Below are positions 1 to 10,210 of a stretch of 14,725 nt of DNA, piece by piece. The stretch lies in contig JALNQF010000763.1 in assembly GCA_028456385.1 (NCBI GenBank), positions 1 to 14,725 of the forward strand, given 5' to 3'. Every line of letters begins with the position of its first letter. The first letter of the stretch is position 1. The position numbers were made by a program, and so were the translations under genes. Below the pieces are notes generated by a model. It did no database searches. It was not told the DNA's origin and saw only the letters and a list, made by a program, of their open reading frames with translations. The stretch comes from Ophiosphaerella korrae (Eukaryota > Ascomycota > Dothideomycetes > Pleosporales > Phaeosphaeriaceae).

Positions 1-662
1 AAATAAACTAGGCTATACGTTCTAAAAATTTTATAGATTACTACTTTATATATAATCTTTAATCTATTAAATTTTTAGAAGTTATTATAGTATAGTTGTC
101 GAGATATTAGATATTGAATTTTCGATTTTTTGGTGTATTTTAGAGTAGCCGTCTTAGTAATATAGCTACTTCGCTAATAGAATACGTTATAAAATATATT
201 ATAAATATAATAGTAAGGTAGTATTATATAAGGCTAGGCTCTATGCTACTAGACTAGACGTGACCCTAAAAGAGGTATAGTATACCTAATAAGTATACTA
301 GGTATAGAATAGTATATATATATACTAGGGATACTCGTAGTAGGCCTAGAGCTAGCCTATAGCTAGCTAAGGGTTACATAAAAGTACCTATAATATATTA
401 TAAGTTAGAGCTTTACTCTATACAATTTAGGTAAGCCTATAGTAGTAAGTAAGCTATATAAGCTATTTAAGCTACTCTACTATATATAAGTAGCTTAGCT
501 TAGATAGCTTTTTAATTAATAATTATCTCTTACTTATTCCTAAGCTTATATCTTATAATAGTTATAAGCTTAGCGCTAAAAATTACTTAATAGTTCTATC
601 CTATATACTATAGTAAGAGATTGTAAGCTTAGTATACTCTTATTCTATCCTATTTTATCTTA
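1..662. other. AT-rich, RIP-mutated 5' flank of the copia element (leader and possibly LTR)
   Basis: No protein, RNA gene or terminal repeat could be identified here. The stretch has the same TpA-rich, CpA/TpG-poor composition as the rest of the window. It lies directly upstream of the copia Gag frame, so by position it should hold the element's untranslated leader and perhaps part of its 5' LTR. The 3' partner LTR lies outside the window, so LTR limits cannot be set. No convincing primer-binding site was found after allowing for RIP changes. A local cluster of short TA-type palindromes lies around 285-335 and is unremarkable in such DNA. Confidence 0.4.
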
Positions 663-1700
663 TCTATTACTTAAACACTTATAATATCTTATAGTAAGAT
701 TACTCTACTTAATAAAGGTACTACCTTACTTAATAAGCGCTTATAATAGCTAGTATAGTTTATATAACTCTATTATAACGCTCTTAAGCTAGGTATCTAG
801 TAGCTAGTTAATCTAGAAGCTAATAACGTCCCTAATATCTATACTAATAAACTAGTTTAACTTAAACTAAAGAGCCTAGTAATAGTAGAAGAGGTAGCTA
901 CTTATAAGCTTATAATAGAAAAATACTAGGCTATAAAAGATACTTAGGTATCGCGAATAGTACGCCTTAGAGCTCTAAGCGCCTAGGTAAACGCTATAGT
1001 TAATTTAAGCTATCTAGTAATAGCTAAGATAACTCTACTTATAAATAACAAAGCTACGTTATAAGAGCTTATCTAAACGCTAAAGAGCTTACTAGCCTTA
1101 TCTAATACTAGCGCTAGTAATCTTATCTAAGCTTAATACTAAGCCTATCTATAAAAGGCTTACTAAAGATAACAATTACTAGAGCTCTAGTATAATAAGT
1201 AGCTATACCTATATTAGCGTGTAATCGCGTATAATATTATAGAGGTAATAGGCAAGCTTGTAGTATAAGATTTCCTAGAGGCGTTAACGCTAAAGCTAGC
1301 TCTAGACTAGGCTTAGATAATAAGCTAATTAGTAATCTAGAGCTTAGTCCTTAGCTTAAAGGCACTTACGCTAGAGTAAATTAGTAGTATCTACTTAGCT
1401 CTATTATAGGAGTATAAGCTCTAAACTACTAATTAAGGAGCTAGCGTATTTATAACGTTTAGAGGATCTAAGCTAAGCTTAAGCTTAAGTACTAACTTAA
1501 AATATAACTACTTATATAGCTAAGCTTACTACTAGAAGCTATAAGATTATAGATAGGTATAAGTAGCGCTTACTAGTAATCTATTTAAAATAGATAATAA
1601 TAGAAAAGTAAAAATATAAGCTTATTTAGATAAGCTATACTTTGTAGTAGTTAAAACCTTAGTAACTTAAAAGTAGGCTAGTCTCTTATAGGAACTAGTT
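663..1700 (+). pseudogene. copia Gag region (RIP-degraded)
   Basis: Gag is the structural protein that forms the virus-like particle and packages element RNA. With TAG/TAA read as former Gln or Trp codons, this frame gives a helical, Leu/Ala/Gln-rich protein. A segment at about 1070-1290 (ELIQTLKSLLA, then a Y-QAYL-KA stretch, then AYNIIEV-GKL-V-DFLEALT) resembles the Gag of fungal copia elements. The frame is continuous with the protease downstream, so Gag and Pol were probably one polyprotein. The start codon cannot be placed because ATG becomes ATA under RIP; about 600-670 is an estimate. Tyr-rich codons near 1503-1550 could be a degraded zinc knuckle, but the C-x2-C-x4-H-x4-C spacing does not fit, so none is called. 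Confidence 0.65.
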
Positions 1701-1761
1701 AAAGCTAGCTTAGAGTTAGTTAAATTAAAGGCTCTAGTCTACCTAGGCTAGCTAAACGTAG

Positions 1762-1797
1762 TACTTATTAACTTAGGTATACTTATTAACTTAGGTA
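1762..1797 (+). repeat. 18-bp tandem duplication in the copia Gag-Pol linker
   Basis: Two exact copies of an 18-bp unit (tacttattaacttaggta) lie at 1762-1779 and 1780-1797, followed by a partial third copy (aacttatta). In the copia frame this gives a six-residue repeat of the L-I-N-L-G type between Gag and protease. Being a multiple of three, it keeps the frame. Confidence 0.8.
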
Positions 1798-2993
1798 AAC
1801 TTATTAAGCTAGTACCTAGAGCCTACTTAACGCTAGATTTTAATACTTACCTACTCTCTAAGAGTACTATACTTAATAATAGAGCTACTCTCTACTTAGT
1901 TAACTTAATAAGTCTTATAGAACTAGGCTCCTTTATAAGAGTAAAAAGTATAAGCTACGTAGAAGTAAGTATATAAGCGTTTCTAATACTTAGTAAAAGT
2001 ACTTAAGTCTTTAAGAACGCTCTAAATAGAGCTTATAGTAAGCGTATAGAGAATCTTATACTTTATAAAGTAGTAGTAGTTAAAGGATTTTATATTAATA
2101 TAGTATCTAAAGCTTAATTATAGTAAGCTAGAGCCTAGTATTAAGGTTTTAACGTAACTCTAAGAGTAGGAACGCTAGTAGAGAGTATTGTACTAGCGAC
2201 GCTAATACGTAAATATAACCTTACTTTTATTAAATACAAGCTTATTACGTTTTATCTAACTATTATAAGTGTAAGTTAAGGTAATTAAGTTAATTACTAG
2301 CTTAACTTATAGCGTATAATACTTAGAAGTAACTTAGAGGAGCTCTAGTATACTAAAGCTAGTTATCTTAAACTAGAAGTACTACAAGCGCTAGTAACGA
2401 GCGTAAGAAACGTACGTATTAATAAGATAGCGCGTATTAAGTGTAAGTATTACTTAATAGTGTATACTAAATAAGTTATCTTAAGGTAGCCTAAAGAGAG
2501 AGCTTTACGCCTATACTAGCGAGTAGTATAAGACCTATTTAATATACCTACTAGCTACTTTAGAGAGGTTTAGACTATACTACTTAAGTACAAGTATAGT
2601 AGTAAGCTCTATACCTACCTATTATAAAGTAAAATACTTTAAAAAATAATAAAAGTATTTAAAAGCTTTATAAAGCTACTACTAACGCGCTATAAGCTTT
2701 ATACGTACGTACTTAAGTAAGATAATAAAGTAGTAACGCTCTTATAGAGAAGTAAAACGCGCTTCTAGATTTAAGCTAAATAAAAAAGGATTATAGTTAA
2801 GAGTACTCTAGTATATACGTATAAGCTAAATAGAGGAGCTAAGAGAGCTAGTTAAGAAATAATAATAAAAGTAATTAAGATAAAGATAAGTACTAACTTA
2901 CTAGAAAGGCTCTAGCTAAAGATAGTAGAAGTAGCTATATAGCTATATAATATAAGCCTAAGCTACGCTTATAATATATAAGCTCCTAATATA

Positions 2994-2997
2994 GTAC
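2994..2997. repeat. Target-site duplication GTAC, left copy
   Basis: These four bases lie next to the 5' LTR and match 14027-14030 beyond the 3' LTR. Keeping one copy and removing the insert joins the copia frame exactly (GTA-CTT-AAT), which supports a 4-bp duplication. A 5-bp duplication does not match in either register. Confidence 0.85.
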
Positions 2998-3266
2998 TAT
3001 AGTAGAGTATTATAAAGAAAGGAATAGTAAAAAAAAGAGGGTAGGTAGTTACTAGGGAAATACGAGTACTAAGGGCTTATAAGGAGGTAAACTATTAAGG
3101 AGGAGAAAGAGAGGAGGAGCGCAGCTAATAGGCCTTTAGGTTGTAAGATACAATCTATAGGAATACAAATAACGTTTAGAACTAGTTTAGCTAATAAAGT
3201 CTAAGTTCCTTAAGACTAATAAGCCCTTAGGCCCTAGATCTATATTAGGCACATAACTCTACAATA
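2998..3266 (+). repeat. 5' LTR of the Ty3 element
   Basis: This 269-bp repeat aligns without gaps to 13758-14026. It starts TA and ends TA, as expected if the canonical TG...CA ends were RIP-mutated. By hand count about 25 positions differ from the 3' copy (roughly 91% identity), and every difference is A/G or C/T. It should hold the promoter and RNA start of the element, but no TATA box or polyadenylation signal can be singled out in such AT-rich sequence. Confidence 0.95.
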
Positions 3267-3268
3267 AA

Positions 3269-3283
3269 TAGTAACTAACGTAA
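3269..3283 (+). promoter_or_regulatory. Putative tRNA primer-binding site
   Basis: Two bases after the 5' LTR the sequence reads TAGTAACTAACG. If the TAG was TGG before RIP, this is the standard position and first triplet of a primer-binding site, complementary to a tRNA 3' CCA end. The tRNA cannot be identified because other positions may also be mutated. Confidence 0.5.
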
Positions 3284-3338
3284 AACTTAAACCTACAACC
3301 TTAGCCTTAGGAGCGCTAGCTTACGCACTATTACGTAA

Positions 3339-3516
3339 GGCACAAGAATAGATATAGGAATAGATAGGTATAGGAATAGGTATAGGAATAGGTATAGGAA
3401 TAGGTATAGGTATAGGTATAGGAATAGGCACAGGAACAGGTATAGGAATAAGCATAGGCATAGGTATAGGAATAGGTATAAGAATAGGTACAGGAATAGG
3501 TATAGAAATAGGCATA
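3339..3516 (+). repeat. GGNAYA hexamer microsatellite in the Ty3 leader
   Basis: About 30 tandem hexamers, mostly GGTATA and GGAATA in alternation, run from 3339 to 3516 with one 4-base unit at 3363-3366. Unmutated-looking units survive: GGCACA at 3339 and 3427, GGAACA at 3433. Half-converted forms also occur (GGCATA at 3457 and 3511, GGTACA at 3487). CpA-to-TpA changes turn GGCACA into GGTATA and GGAACA into GGAATA, so the ancestral unit was probably the 12-mer GGCACAGGAACA. On the minus strand the array gives a 64-codon open frame of Ile-Pro repeats (3321-3515), which is an artefact. Related but decayed units continue to about 3595. Confidence 0.9.
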
Positions 3517-3841
3517 TATATAAAACTAAGGATAAGCTAACTTATTTTATATAAGAATAGGTATAGTACAAGTATAAGTATAAAAATAGGAATACGCTAC
3601 AAATATATAGAGCCTAAGACCTAAGGGGCTATAGGCAGTATAAAAAGTAAGTAGCGTAACTAGCTAAAAATAAAGAGGCTAATAGGAAACATTAGAGAAG
3701 CTCCTAATAAGCCTTTAGGTACCTAATAAATAGCTAGTAGAAGTATAGACAATAGGAATATTAAAATAGAAAAACAACTAGTAAGAAAATAGTAAGGATA
3801 GAATAGAATAACAAGTAGTATAGTAAGAAGAAATAGCCTAG
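3517..3841. other. Ty3 leader between the hexamer repeat and gag
   Basis: This is purine-rich, RIP-mutated sequence with no recognisable protein domain or RNA gene. Scattered remnants resembling the hexamer repeat occur at about 3550-3595. It probably belongs to the 5' untranslated leader. The gag start could lie inside it, since an ATG would now read ATA and the frame used downstream is not clearly closed here. Confidence 0.45.
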
Positions 3842-3949
3842 TAGTAGTAAGTAGTATACTATAATTATAGATAAATAACGTATAAAGAGAGTAGTAAAAG
3901 AAAGAATATTATAAAGTAATCTTAAGCTATAAGATCTAACCTATTATCT

Positions 3950-5290
3950 AATAAAGAGACTATACTAAGGCTATCTCTCTACTAGCTAAGAACTTCCTTA
4001 TATAACTTAGGACTCCTAAACCTAATACTTAAAGGACTATAAGATATACTTAAAAGAATTAGTATACTAATAATAGACAATAGCCCTACTATCTTAAACA
4101 CACCCTAACTAATAATTAAAATATCTTTAGAGATATTTAGCTAGCTTATAGTAGCTATTAAAATAATAGTAGAATAGAGTAGTAGAGTATATATTAGTAA
4201 ACAAAACCTGTTTATAGATAAAAAGTTTAAGTTTACTAGTACTAATATAATAGAGTTTCTAGATAGTATTAAGGAATAAGTAATCTTTTATAGATAGCTT
4301 ATTAGAGACTAGATCTATAATGTTATTGTATTTAGTAATAAGATAAGAAAAGATATTATTAAATAAAGTATAACTAAGTTTGTAAAGGTAGAGAAAGCTA
4401 AAAATTAGGCGAAGGTTAGAGAAGTAATAAGAAATAGGTTCTAAGGGTCTAATAAGGTATAATAAGAAGAGATAGAAGAAGTACTCTAAACCTAGCTATA
4501 GTAATACTTACTTATAGACGACCTCTCTCTCTAAAACTACTTTAATAACTTTAGCCCTTAGTTTATAAGGTACTAGAGAGTAGAAATAATTATAGAAGCT
4601 ATAAAAGGATACTACCTAGTAAAAGGACTTAATAAGTACTACCTATAAAAAGTCTTTAATAAATATAACCTAAATAATAAAAACGTAGAGGACTTTAACT
4701 TTTAAATAATCTAGAAGTACCTTAACTAGCTAGTATAGAGAGACCTACAAGTAGAACGTTTTAACCTAGCCTTTAAGAAAACTATAAGCGTACTAAAGCT
4801 TATAAGCTATAGGAAATAGCTATATATAATACCTAAAGGAATATTTAGGCCTCCTAATATAAAGCTTATACCTAACTCTTACAACTAGACTTAAGGATAA
4901 AAGAGAGTCTAAATACCTCTAGAAATAGAAGTTATATAATTAGAAGTTAATAATCTTATAGAATACTTTAAAATAATAAAACTCTAAGTAATTACCTTTA
5001 TAGCTATAAACAACCTAAACGCTAGAGCCTAAGAACTTATCTAGCTACTAGAGGTATACTTAGTTATAGAAAGATAAATTAAGGTAGATAAGTATCTATA
5101 GATCCCTTAGGCTATAGTAAACCTATAGTTAGTAATACCTTTCGCAATAAGGCTATAATTTTAAAAGAACCTTCTACTACTATTTTAAAATAATATAGGA
5201 CCTTAGTATTAAAATAATATAGTAGGTATAAGTTTAGACTTTCGCAGTTGTATTAGATATAGAGACCTAAATTACTATATTAATAACTAC
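3950..5290 (+). pseudogene. Ty3 Gag (capsid and nucleocapsid)
   Basis: The capsid-like part around 4217-4440 reads K-K-F-K-F-T-S-T-N-I-I-E-F-L-D-S-I-K-E, then IYNVIVFS. This resembles the retrotransposon Gag core of fungal Ty3 elements (F-x-G-T-N-x-x-E-F-L). Downstream to about 4900 is a helical segment rich in Asn, Lys and Gln (Gln mostly seen as stops). The nucleocapsid zinc knuckle is at 5249-5290: TGT, then TAT, TAC and TAC at the exact C-x2-C-x4-H-x4-C spacing. The first Cys is intact, the second and fourth ligands became Tyr (TGT to TAT, TGC to TAC), and the His became Tyr (CAC to TAC), all RIP-type changes. Confidence 0.8.
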
Positions 5291-6385
5291 AACAAAAGAA
5301 AAGCTTTAATACTTAATAGATAGATTTAGTTTAATCTAGAAACTAGAAGATACTAATAGGGTATAGAGCGAACTTACTAAGGGTTTATTAAATAGATTAG
5401 AGCAAGAGGCAACTAGAACAATATAATAATCTAGTATATTTAGTAGAGAATACGAGACCTAAAGTATAGAGAAATAGACCTTTAGGTAACACTAAACCCT
5501 ATAATATAATAGCTAGTATAGCCTTAGATAATAGTAGCGATAAACTTACTTAGGGGTGTAATAGATAATTTAGAAGAAGATAGAATAGTAAGCGTAAAAG
5601 AATATAATAGATTCTAGACATAGTAACTAAAAATAAAAGAAGATCTAGTAGAGGAAGATATTACTAAAACTATATGCATTACTACAGTAAGGTTTAGGAC
5701 CTAAGGGCCCTTAGTACCTATTCTAGCCGTGCGAAACAATTACAAAAAAGAGGCTAAATTCCTTAAATATAAGTAGACCTAATTTAATAATATAGAAATA
5801 GAAATAGATCTAGAATAACCTCTTAAAAAAATAGACAAACAAAAGAACTATATAAAAAAGCTTAGGTAGATTAATACCCTAGAACTAAATACTAAAGAAG
5901 TAATATAAAAAGTTATAGAAGCGCTAGTATCTCTACCTATATAAATACTCCTAGCTAATATACTAGACCTTCTTAAGAAGCTTATAAAGCCTACTTTTAT
6001 AGTAGATAAGTTAGAAGAGTTTATAAATATAAGAGTAATAGTAAGTATAACTAAAGACTTAGGAGAGACGCTTTAGAGCCTTAAGAGACTACTAGTAGCT
6101 CTCTCCTAGAATAGCCCGTACCTATATATAATAAACACTAATATTCCTAACTAAGTAATAGTAGAAGCTATAAATAGAAAAATCGTTAGGTGTAGAGCCT
6201 ATAAACTCTTAGGCTCCTCTACTAAAGTACCCTCTATTATACCTATACGCCTTACTAGTTTTATAGCTAATATAAATATAGTAAGAGAGCGCTTAGAATA
6301 TAACTAACCTAGTAGGATTAAAAGACTTAGAAAAAAATACTTAAAAGTAATAATCTAGGTCTATAGGACTAGACTACTAGCCCTA

Positions 6386-6660
6386 CTTAACTTAAGAGTA
6401 GAACTTAATACAATCTACCTTAAAATAGCTCTAGCTACTAGCTTAAGTATAACTTCTATACCTAAGGAAATAGCTAGAGTATAGCTAGTTACTATAAATA
6501 GAGTAAAGGAGTCCTTTAAAGAGATTGTATAGGGCGTACTAGTTATTATTAGAAGTATTAAAGTCTAGTCTAACTTCTTTATTATAAGAGGTCTCTTTTA
6601 CTTAATAATCTTTAGGAACCTATTTATAATAGATTGTTAATACTCTTTTAAATAGGAAGA
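6386..6660 (+). pseudogene. Ty3 aspartic protease
   Basis: The protease cleaves the Gag-Pol polyprotein. Codons from 6386 read L-N-L-R-V-E-L-N, then L-K-I-A-L-A-T-S-L-S-I-T-S-I-P. Undoing RIP in the active-site turn (AGC from GGC, TTA from TCA) gives A-T-G-S-S at 6434-6448, where D-T/S-G-A/S is expected. The Asp position is GCT (Ala), which RIP cannot produce from GAT or GAC. The C-terminal part at about 6560-6640 (SNFFIIRGL, then an L-I-x-x-N-L/P-F-I segment) matches the I-L-G-N-P-F pattern that closes retroviral-type protease folds. The N-terminal limit is uncertain, and 5300-6380 is an in-frame linker with no recognised domain. Confidence 0.7.
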
Positions 6661-7439
6661 TAATAGCTAAATATACTATAAGGTTTAGTTAAAAAATTAA
6701 AATACTTCTATAAAGTTTGTAGTAACATTTAATAGAATAGGAAGTATAGGATAGATAAATATAATAATAATAGAAAAACTAGTAAGGAACCCTACTACTA
6801 GGAGTAAAGTTCTATAAATAGACACTTAGAAAATAGAGAAATAAGAAAGAGACGCCTAGAGAACTATTAGTAGCACCTAGTATCTATACTAGGAATTATA
6901 GAATAATTTATAGGTAGATCTAATAATAATAAAACAAGCTAGTATTTTCCTAGATAAAGGTATCTTAGAAATCCTAGAAGACTTTGTAGGGATATAGAAA
7001 TAAGTAGAAAGAAGAAAATAGATACCTAAGAGCTTATTAAAGGTAGAACTACAATTTAAGCTAAACACTATATATAAGTTAAAAGGTAAAAAAGTATAGC
7101 TAGTCTATAACTCCTTAGTACAGCCTTACTAAGTAGAGGGTTAATTAGACTAGAAAGTAAGAGTAGAACTTAGGCAGCTAGTAAATAATAACTAAAGCTA
7201 GAGATAATTCTAACAATATATTACTAATAAGACTACTTTCTTTTCTATAAGTACTTAGGTTATAGAAGAATAGCTAGTAAAAATAAAGATTGCTAACTAG
7301 CTATAGCTAAGAGAAAGAGAGATACTAATTAAAGTTTTTCTATATTAAGAAGCTACGTTAAGCTTTAACTTTATAGAATTAGGCTATATCTACTCTAATA
7401 TTATCCTACTAGTTTGAATTAATATAGTACTCTATAAGG

Positions 7440-8330
7440 CCTAGAAAGAGGATAGCTTCTCTATACCTTGTAAACTAAGAAAAGTAGTTAATAAGATAAT
7501 TTAAGAATAGTTAGACTAAAGAGTCCTTAAATTAAGTAAAAGCCTATATAGTAACCCCTAGTTCTTAGTAAAGAAAAAGGACTAAGGATACTAACTTATT
7601 AATAATACCTAGCGCACTAATAGTGTAACTATTAGAGACACTAACTTACTTCTAAACCTAGATAAATTCTTAGAGGAATTTATAGGTTACTACGTTATAT
7701 CCCTAATAGACTTCTTCTCTAGATATAATTAAGTAGAGCTCTATTAAGACTCTAGACTACTTATAGTATTTTATACGCTAACTTATAGACTAGTATAGTA
7801 ATACACTCTACCTATAGGTACTATAAACTCTATTACTAAGTTTGTACGAGTAGTAACTAAAATCCTATAAGAATTAATTCTAACTAGCTATATATTATAT
7901 ATAGATAACATCGCAGTAAAAGGCCTAAAAATAGACTACGACTTAGACTTACTAGAACCTAAGATCTAAAAGTTTATTAGTAAATATATTATTAATATAG
8001 ATAAAGTTTTACGTAACCTTAAGAGGGCTAGTACTACTACCTTAGGTCTTAAATTAGATTAGTACTACAACTCTATAGGGATTATAGGGTATATAGTAGA
8101 TAAAGAGGGCTAGTACTTAGCTAATAAGAAGGTCTAAAAGATAATTAAATAGCTAGCCTATAGATCTCTAAAGAAAGTCTAAATATTTATTAGCCTTTGC
8201 GTATACTATAGAATCTAGATTAAAGGTTTTACTAAGATAGCGATACTACTATTTAAGCTACTAAGGAAAAACAAGGAATTTAAATAGAGTTAAGAAGCTT
8301 CTCTTACTATAAATAAATTAAAAACCTAAC
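7440..8330 (+). pseudogene. Ty3 reverse transcriptase
   Basis: This copies element RNA into DNA in the cytoplasmic particle. The frame reads KLRKVV-K-I, then FLVKKKD-GY-LINN at about 7562-7606 and SVTIRDTNLLLN from 7622, a typical fungal Ty3 start. Motif A is SLIDFFSRYN-VEL with the catalytic Asp intact at 7709-7711. TLPIGTINSI at about 7810 corresponds to the L-P-x-G-x-x-N-S motif. The x-x-D-D box reads Y-I-D-N, with GAT at 7904-7906 kept and the second Asp changed to AAC (7907-7909). GATGAC to GATAAC is a single TpG-to-TpA change. Roughly 20 or more in-frame stops would block translation. Confidence 0.93.
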
Positions 8331-8339
8331 TAACTAGTA

Positions 8340-8765
8340 TACTAGTATTAGTCTCTATAGACTATAGCAAGCCTATTAAACTAATTATTATATTAGTTAA
8401 TAGAAGTAAAAAGAGTTAAGGCGTAGTACTTAAGTAAGAAAACCTAAAAAGCTATTAGAACGTAGTACGCTATAAATTAGGAGTATAGTTACTTTTAGAG
8501 CGTAACTAGGATTCTAGAAAATATAAGTGTAAAGCTATACTATTAGTACTTAAGAAATTCTACTTATAAATCTATAGAGTTTATTTTATAGTAAAAATAG
8601 ACACCTATATACTTATAGATTAACTTAATTAAAGTACTAGCGACCTCCTAAGAGCCTTAATTATAAGATAGCTTACTCTTCTAAATATATAGGAATTTAA
8701 TATAAAGCACGTAGCTAGGAAAAAGGACGTAGTAGTAGATACTCTCTTAAGGCAACTAGAGCTAC
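8340..8765 (+). pseudogene. Ty3 RNase H domain
   Basis: This degrades the RNA strand of the RNA/DNA hybrid. It follows reverse transcriptase without a gap and reads I-L-V-N-R-S-K-K-S-x-G-V-V-L. The first catalytic Asp is AAT at 8399-8401, after GTT, a TpG-to-TpA change. Downstream come a C-K-A-I-L-L-V-L-K-K-F helix, an F-I-V-K-I-D strand with its Asp kept (about 8600), and a closing FNIKHVARKKDVVVDTLLRQ segment at about 8696-8757. That segment corresponds to the conserved H-V-x-G-x-x-N/H-x-x-A-D-x-L-S-R end of Ty3-type RNase H. Confidence 0.9.
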
Positions 8766-8989
8766 TAGGATAGTAGCTACTAAAAGAGCCTAAGGAAGAT
8801 ATAGAAGAATTTATAGACTACTATCTAGAGTCTATAACCTTTATCTTACTATAGATAAGCTTTTAGGACCTAGAATTTATATACTTAAAGATAGAAATAG
8901 ACTTAAGCGTACTAGACGCTCTAGAAACGCCTTTTCTACGTAATATTACAAAATAGCTAGTAACACTATAAACTCTAGCTAGAATAAGT

Positions 8990-10210
8990 AGAATAGACAC
9001 CTAAAAGCTCTATAGAAATACGTAAAAGTATAAGGTTATATAAGGACTCTTATAGGCTAAGGGCTCTAAATAGTACTTATTAAAAAAAGTAGTAAATAAG
9101 AAAGAAAAGTAGCTAGAGATTCTAAAGGCACTATATAATAAAAGTAGATACTAAGGCTAAAAAGGAATATAGTAAAAGATCTAGACGTAATATTTCTAGC
9201 TAAATATATTTAAAGATGTAGAAACCTACGTAAAATCTTACTAAGAATATTAATTTTATTTACCTTAGATAGTAGAGGAAGAGCTATACCTAAATTAGGG
9301 ACCTAAGGTCCTATAGAGATAGATTACACTAGATATAGTTTATATACCTAATAGTAAAGAAAGTAAAAGATATATAATTATATATTAGGACCTTATAAGC
9401 TTATATATAGAGACTAAAGCTCTTAGAGTTAATATATTAGAAGCTATTATAAAGTTCTTAAAACAAAATATATTCTTAAGATAGAGAGTACTATTTAAAA
9501 TAATAGTAGATAGAGGACTAGAAAATAAAGAACTAGTTGCTAACCTTACTTACTTATATAGTACCTAAAAGGTTATTAGAAGTACTTATTACTCCTAAAG
9601 CTAAGGAATAATTAAAAGAAGCTATAAAGAGTTAGTAGCTACTTTCTAAAAGATTAAAGGTAATTGAGTAGATAATCTACTCTACGTACTATAGGTAGAT
9701 AGGGTTATAGTAAAATATAGTACTAGAGAGACACTAATATACCTTATATATAGCTAGAAATAAGTCCTACCTATTAAACTCTACGTCCTTATATAGTAAA
9801 CCTTCTTGTAGTTAGAAGTTTATAATACTACTACGCTCTTAGTATTACAAGCCTAGTAGTTTAATAAACGTAATAATAGACTCTAAGAAGCTATAGATTA
9901 TATAATTAGGCTAAGAGAAGAAAGTAAAGAATAGTTTAATACTAAAAGGATATTACGTATAAAAGATATACCTAAGAGAATATTAGTACTTATCTAAGAC
10001 TTATTTAGTAACTAGAATAAATCTAGATAGTAGAAACTCTAACCTTAGTAGAAAGGCCCTTATTAAGTCGTCTAGTTATATTCCTCTAGATAGTACTAGC
10101 TTACTAACCTAGATAGTATAAAGTTTAGAAACTATACTCTAAGAGTAAGAGTAGTAGAATTCTACTAGTAAAGCTAGTAAGAACTAATAGATATTTTAAA
10201 AATTTAGAGC
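8990..10210 (+). pseudogene. Ty3 integrase with HHCC, DDE and GPY/F motifs
   Basis: The zinc-binding domain has perfect H-x4-H-x29-C-x2-C spacing at 9134, 9149, 9239 and 9248, with all four ligand codons changed to Tyr codons. The catalytic core has Asp at 9332-9334 (LDIVY context), Asp at 9509-9511 (VDRGLENK context) and the Glu position at 9614-9616, now AAA (Lys) after ATT. The second Asp to Glu distance is 35 codons, as I recall for this fungal lineage. The C-terminal domain has the G-P-Y motif at 10055-10063 in a K-G-P-Y-x-V-V context, then Y-x-L-T-N-L-D. No chromodomain is recognised after it. The enzyme would insert element cDNA into the genome; the Lys substitution alone would abolish catalysis. 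Confidence 0.9.

Larger units (their letters stand above)
1743..2997 (+). pseudogene. copia protease and integrase (5' part of Pol, interrupted)
   Basis: Protease: codons from about 1866 read T-I-L-N-N-R-A-T-L-Y-L-V-N, the copia active-site motif L-D-x-G-A-T-x-H after undoing TG-to-TA changes. The catalytic Asp (1875-1877) is now AAT and the Gly (1881-1883) is AGA. A FxxNIVS segment near 2078-2105 fits the C-terminal part of the protease. Integrase: a C-x2-C pair of the zinc-binding domain at 2442-2453 (TGT...TAC), first catalytic Asp at 2532-2534, second at 2721-2723 (Q-D-N context), and the Glu position at 2841-2843, now AAG (Lys). The second Asp to Glu distance is 40 codons, as I recall for fungal copia integrases. 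Around the Glu the frame reads LNRGAKRAS, matching the family's N-G-x-A-E-R motif. The gene is cut at 2997 by the Ty3 insertion and continues at 14031. Confidence 0.85.
3842..10210 (+). pseudogene. Ty3/gypsy gag-pol polyprotein, single frame (RIP-degraded)
   Basis: Gag zinc knuckle, protease, reverse transcriptase, RNase H and integrase motifs all fall in one frame (codon start modulo 3 equals 2) over about 6.4 kb, with no frameshift seen. The element therefore probably made Gag and Pol as one polyprotein of roughly 2,100 residues, without the frameshift used by Ty3 of yeast. Very many in-frame TAG/TAA codons interrupt it; nearly all are explained by CAG, CAA or TGG ancestors. Both ends are approximate. 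The start has lost its ATG, and the end is placed just after the integrase C-terminal domain, where coding character shifts to another frame. Confidence 0.9.

Noticed and set aside
1503..1550. Degraded zinc knuckle in copia Gag (cluster of Tyr codons)
   Set aside because: The Tyr codons could be former Cys and His, but no register gives the C-x2-C-x4-H-x4-C spacing.
3321..3515. 64-codon minus-strand ORF made of Ile-Pro/Met-Pro dipeptides
   Set aside because: It is the antisense reading of the GGNAYA hexamer array. A 6-bp unit without a stop gives an open frame automatically, and RIP changes created the Ile codons. There is no start context or homology argument for a gene.
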